37,492 bases of DNA, taken from contig JAISEM010000025.1 in the NCBI GenBank assembly GCA_031264105.1, positions 1 through 37,492 of the forward strand, given 5' to 3'. Made by a program: the position numbers and the translations under genes. Source of the stretch: Endomicrobium sp. (GTDB lineage: Bacteria; Elusimicrobiota; Endomicrobiia; Endomicrobiales; Endomicrobiaceae). The stretch's first letter is position 1, and every line of letters begins with the position of its first letter. The notes under the pieces are model-generated. The model was not told where the DNA came from. It saw only the letters and a list, made by a program, of their open reading frames with translations, and made no database searches. This document shows, piece by piece, positions 34,249-37,492 of the stretch.

Positions 34249-35319
34249 ATGGCAAAAGACGAAAAACTTAAAGCATTGGATTTAGCTCTTTCGCAAATAG
34301 AAAAAGATTTTGGTAAAGAAGCAATAATGAGACTTGGCGAGAAACGCTCGAAAGAAAAAGTTGACTTTATACCAACAGGCGCGCTTCCTTTAGATATAGC
34401 TATAGGCATTGGTGGAATTCCCAGAGGAAGAATAATTGAAATTTACGGTCCTGAATCTTCAGGAAAAACTACTTTAGCTTTGTGTATGGTTGCAGAAACT
34501 CAAAAGCTTGGCGGTATTGCAGCATATATTGACGCTGAACATGCTATGGACCCTGAATATGCTCAAAAATTAGGTGTAGACATAGACAATCTTTTGATAT
34601 CACAGCCAGATTCTGGAGAACAAGGGTTAGAAATTGCGGATAAACTTATACGTTCAGGAGCAGTTGATATTATAGTCGTTGACTCAGTGGCAGCTCTTGT
34701 CCCTAGAGCTGAAATTGAAGGCGAGATGGGAGACTCTTTTGTAGGTTTACAGGCAAGGCTTATGAGCCAAGCTTTGAGAAAGCTTACTTCAAATATTTCT
34801 AAGTCAAAAACGTCAATTATATTTATAAATCAGCTTAGACAAAAAATAGGGGTAATGTGGGGAAACCCTGAAACTACTCCCGGAGGACTTGCTCTTAAAT
34901 TTTATTCTTCTGTAAGGCTTGATATAAGAAGAATAGAATCTGTTAAAAAAGGCGATGATATTTTAGGAAATAGAGTAAGAGTAAAAGTTGTAAAAAATAA
35001 AGTTGCAGCGCCGTTTAAACAGGCTGAATTTGAAATAATGTTTGGACAAGGTGTAGATAGATTTGGATATCTTATAGATATGGGTGTAAACGACGGGATA
35101 ATAGAAAAATCAGGAGCATTTTTTAGCTATAGCGGAGAGAGATTAGGTCAGGGTAGAGATAATGTTAAAGTATACTTGTCTAATAATGCGCAAGTAGCAG
35201 ATGAAATAGAATCAAAAATAAGAGCAAAGGCTTTTGGCGAGGGGAGTAACCAACCAAAACAAGAAGATAAAAAGGAAGATATAGTAAAAGAAAAATCAGG
35301 GAAATCTTCAAAGAAATAG
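34249..35319 (+). CDS. recA: Recombinase A
   Basis: The 356-residue ATPase drives homologous recombination. N-terminal helix then core with Walker A GPESSGKT (about residues 67-74), [20 protein letters not shown], Walker B-region [20 protein letters not shown], the L2 loop [17 protein letters not shown] and a C-terminal Lys/Glu-rich tail. Length is normal. GGGGGAG lies before the ATG. No LexA-like box is visible in the 59 bases upstream, so SOS control by that route is not supported. An intact recA in a decaying genome keeps repeat recombination possible. Confidence 0.97.
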   Translation: MAKDEKLKALDLALSQIEKDFGKEAIMRLGEKRSKEKVDFIPTGALPLDIAIGIGGIPRGRIIEIYGPESSGKTTLALCMVAETQKLGGIAAYIDAEHAMDPEYAQKLGVDIDNLLISQPDSGEQGLEIADKLIRSGAVDIIVVDSVAALVPRAEIEGEMGDSFVGLQARLMSQALRKLTSNISKSKTSIIFINQLRQKIGVMWGNPETTPGGLALKFYSSVRLDIRRIESVKKGDDILGNRVRVKVVKNKVAAPFKQAEFEIMFGQGVDRFGYLIDMGVNDGIIEKSGAFFSYSGERLGQGRDNVKVYLSNNAQVADEIESKIRAKAFGEGSNQPKQEDKKEDIVKEKSGKSSKK

Positions 35320-35327
35320 GACTCAAT

Positions 35328-36254
35328 ATGAAAATCCTAATAACAGGCGGAGCAGGATTTATAGGGTCAAATATAGCAGACGCTCTGTTAGCAAAAGAGC
35401 ATGATGTTATTGTTTTTGATAATTTATCTTCAGGAAAAAAAGAAAACGTAGATAAAAAGGCCAAATTCTATAAAGCAAACATTTATAATAAAAAAGAAGT
35501 TGACAGAATATTTAAGAAAGAAAAGCCTCAAATTGTAATACATCATGCTGCCCAAATAGACGTAAGAAAATCTGTCGAAGATCCGTTTTTTGACGCGCAG
35601 GTTAATATATTGGGGTCTATAAATGTATTAAATGCATGCGTTGAAAATAAAGTAAAAAAAATTATATTTGCATCTTCTGGCGGTTCAGTTTATGGAGAAT
35701 GCAAGGCTTTGTCACCTAAAGAAGACGCTAAAACAAATCCAGTATCTCCATATGCAATAGCAAAGAATTCTGTTGAAAATTATATAAATTTTTATTCTGT
35801 TGTACATGGTTTAGATTATACAATTCTAAGATATGGCAATGTATATGGGCCAAGGCAAGACCCACATGGAGAAGCCGGAGTTGTTGCTATTTTTACAGGA
35901 AGAATGTTTAAAAACGAAGAAGTACTGGTTTTTGGCGACGGCAAACAAATGAGAGACTATGTTTATGCTGGAGACGTGGTAAATGCGAACCTAAAATCTT
36001 TAACAAAAGGTAAGAATCAAGTTATAAATATAGGAACAGGAGAAGCGGTTTCAGTAAACGAACTTGTTAAAGTAATAAGTAAGTCTATTGGTTACAAGAA
36101 AAAGGCAGTGCATAAACCAAAAAGAGATGGAGAGCTATTTAAAAGTTTCTTAAATATAAATAAGGCAAAAACTGTTTTATTTTGGACTCCTAAAGTTAAT
36201 ATGGAGCAAGGAATAAAATTAACTGTTGACTATTTAAAGAGAGAATATAAATGA
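35328..36254 (+). CDS. NAD-dependent epimerase/dehydratase, UDP-glucose 4-epimerase-like
   Basis: The 308-residue short-chain dehydrogenase-type enzyme has GGAGFIGSNIADALL (NAD-binding glycines), then HHAAQIDVRKSVEDP, SSGGSVYGE, and YAIAKNSVENY with the Tyr-x3-Lys catalytic pair. LRYGNVYGPRQDPHGEAGVV and GDGKQMRDYVYAGDVV are typical of the GalE branch. It probably interconverts UDP-sugars for envelope polysaccharide. It overlaps the nucleotidyltransferase by four bases. Confidence 0.88.
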   Translation: MKILITGGAGFIGSNIADALLAKEHDVIVFDNLSSGKKENVDKKAKFYKANIYNKKEVDRIFKKEKPQIVIHHAAQIDVRKSVEDPFFDAQVNILGSINVLNACVENKVKKIIFASSGGSVYGECKALSPKEDAKTNPVSPYAIAKNSVENYINFYSVVHGLDYTILRYGNVYGPRQDPHGEAGVVAIFTGRMFKNEEVLVFGDGKQMRDYVYAGDVVNANLKSLTKGKNQVINIGTGEAVSVNELVKVISKSIGYKKKAVHKPKRDGELFKSFLNINKAKTVLFWTPKVNMEQGIKLTVDYLKREYK

Positions 36255-37279
36255 AAGCATTTGTTTTAGCTGCAGGGGTAGGGACAAGACTTAGACCTTT
36301 GACGGTAAATATTCCCAAACCAATGATATCTATTTTGGATAAACCGGCTTTATATCATACTTTTTCAAATCTTTGGAAACATGGTTTTACTGATGCTTGT
36401 GTAAATACGTATTATATGTCGAATGTTATAACAGATTATTTTGAAAAAAATAAGTCTGATATAAATCTTAAGTTTTCTAAAGAGAAAATACTTTTAGGGA
36501 CAGCGGGTGCTATAAAGAAAAAAGAAAATTTTTTTGACGATACATTCGTTGTAATGTCTGGAGATGGATTAAGCGATATTAATCTAAAAAAAGTAATAGA
36601 ATTTCATAAGAAAAAGAAATCTTTGGCCACAATAGTGCTAAAGAAAATAAGCTCTCGTCTTGAATATGGAATAGCTATAACAAATAAAAGTGGAGAAATA
36701 AAGAGGCTTGTTGAAAAGCCATCTTTGGGTGATGTTTTCAACGACGAAGTAAATACAGGAATATATGTATTTGAGCCTGAAATTTTTAACTATATTCCAA
36801 AAGATACTTTCTTTGATTTTAGTATGGATTTATTTCCGCTTTTAATGAGGAAAGGTAAGAAAATTTTTGGTTATTTGATGGATGAATATTGGACAGATAT
36901 AGGAAATATATTTGAATACAAAAGAGGGGTTTTTGACGCTTTAGATGGAAGCCTTAAACTTAACTTGAGTTTAATAAATAATAATAACGGCAAATATATA
37001 TCTGTTTCTGCAAAGATTGATAAAAGCGTTAGAATAGAAGGGCCATGCTTTATATCTGACAATGCTAGTATAAAAGAGAACTCTATAATAAAACCATATT
37101 CAGTCATTTCCAGTAATGTTAAAATAGACAAGAATGCAATTATAGATAGAACTATAATCTGGGGAAACTCAACGGTAGGTATAGGTGTAGTATTAATAAA
37201 TAGCGTTATAAGTTCAAATACTTTAATTCATCCAGGTATGTCGTTGTATGATTCTATAGTAATGGAATCTCCATGGTAG
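36251..37279 (+). CDS. Sugar-1-phosphate nucleotidyltransferase (mannose-1-P guanylyltransferase type)
   Basis: The 342-residue protein has the N-terminal signature [20 protein letters not shown], a middle [11 protein letters not shown] and [11 protein letters not shown], and [15 protein letters not shown] at the end of the catalytic domain. After about residue 245 a left-handed beta-helix region begins ([20 protein letters not shown]). This layout fits a GDP-mannose or dTDP/UDP-sugar pyrophosphorylase; manA nearby favours mannose-1-phosphate but does not prove it. The start overlaps the epimerase stop (ATGA). Confidence 0.85.
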   Translation: MKAFVLAAGVGTRLRPLTVNIPKPMISILDKPALYHTFSNLWKHGFTDACVNTYYMSNVITDYFEKNKSDINLKFSKEKILLGTAGAIKKKENFFDDTFVVMSGDGLSDINLKKVIEFHKKKKSLATIVLKKISSRLEYGIAITNKSGEIKRLVEKPSLGDVFNDEVNTGIYVFEPEIFNYIPKDTFFDFSMDLFPLLMRKGKKIFGYLMDEYWTDIGNIFEYKRGVFDALDGSLKLNLSLINNNNGKYISVSAKIDKSVRIEGPCFISDNASIKENSIIKPYSVISSNVKIDKNAIIDRTIIWGNSTVGIGVVLINSVISSNTLIHPGMSLYDSIVMESPW

Positions 37280-37296
37280 AAAAAAAGGATAAAAAA

Positions 37297-37492
37297 ATGC
37301 CAAACGAGCAAGGGTATTATTTTACGTCGGAATCGGTAACAGAAGGACATCCCGATAAAGTATGTGATATAGTGTCGGATACGATATTAGATGAGATATT
37401 AAAACAAGATGAGAAAGCGCGAGTAGCGTGTGAAACGTTTATTTCCAAAGGGGTGCTAATAGTAGGAGGGGAAATAACAACGACGGCAAAGA
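37297..37492 (+). CDS. metK: S-adenosylmethionine synthetase, N-terminal part (partial)
   Basis: The window ends inside this gene. Visible residues include [18 protein letters not shown], the family's ATP/methionine-binding start, then ISDxxLD-like [18 protein letters not shown] and VGGEITTTA. An in-frame ATG at 37273 would overlap the previous stop, but AAAAGGAT eight bases before ATG 37297 makes that start likelier. The enzyme makes S-adenosylmethionine from methionine and ATP. Its codons favour GTA, TCG, ACG and GCG in contrast to the TCT, GTT and CTT-rich genes before it. Confidence 0.93.
   Translation, partial: MPNEQGYYFTSESVTEGHPDKVCDIVSDTILDEILKQDEKARVACETFISKGVLIVGGEITTTAK

Noticed and set aside
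1-37492. CRISPR array
   Set aside because: No regularly spaced short direct repeats were noticed; the Cas4-like gene stands alone.

Overview
The window is AT-rich bacterial chromosome with tightly packed housekeeping operons, at least four broken genes and decayed intergenic DNA. The gene set (OPA-type sugar-phosphate transporter with ManA and an OprB-like porin, broken biotin synthase, lone macromolecular-synthesis genes, frameshifts in homopolymers) suggests a genome-reduced, host-associated bacterium. My best guess is an Endomicrobium-like member of the Elusimicrobiota, such as the endosymbionts of termite-gut flagellates. This rests on remembered gene content, not on a database comparison.

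Layout. 1-2545: end of tuf, then rpmG, tRNA-Trp, secE, nusG, rplK and rplA, closed by a strong terminator; rplJ-rplL-rpoB-rpoC do not follow. 2564-9689: rimP-nusA-infB-rbfA-nrnA-truB-ribF, the classic translation/transcription cluster. 9690-14935: a HIT-family gene with its own promoter, then a macromolecular-synthesis cluster rpsU-(terminator)-NIF3-like-dnaG-rpoD and a bidirectional terminator. 14945-19368 (minus strand): frameshifted bioB, an orphan lipoprotein, hom, a frameshifted AlaC/DapL-type aminotransferase and an HU-family gene. 19369-21848: the least ordinary part. A 2,4-diaminopentanoate dehydrogenase-like gene and tRNA-Gln are bracketed by two inverted copies of a roughly 255-bp repeat, each carrying a long palindrome and a decayed reading frame; then comes a structured, terminator-bearing leader. 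21849-24905: purF-pyrG. 24930-26309: a multiply broken secreted lipase whose nucleophile serine is also lost. 26486-30036 (minus): operon of OPA sugar-phosphate transporter, manA and porin. 30037-30598: intergenic DNA with a probable pabB remnant. 30599-34189: broken PhoH-like gene, PHP-domain phosphatase and a DUF2779 nuclease-like protein. 34249-37492: recA, a GalE-like epimerase, a sugar-1-phosphate nucleotidyltransferase and the start of metK.

How the genes fit together. Core information processing is intact. The sugar-phosphate operon would deliver phosphorylated hexoses and convert mannose-6-phosphate to fructose-6-phosphate, and the epimerase plus nucleotidyltransferase would turn sugars into envelope precursors. 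Decay has hit biotin synthesis, an amino-acid transaminase, a secreted lipase, a PhoH ATPase and possibly folate synthesis. This is the pattern expected of a symbiont fed by its host. The most unexplained structures are the inverted-repeat pair at 19468-19722/21074-21326 and the leader RNA candidate before purF.
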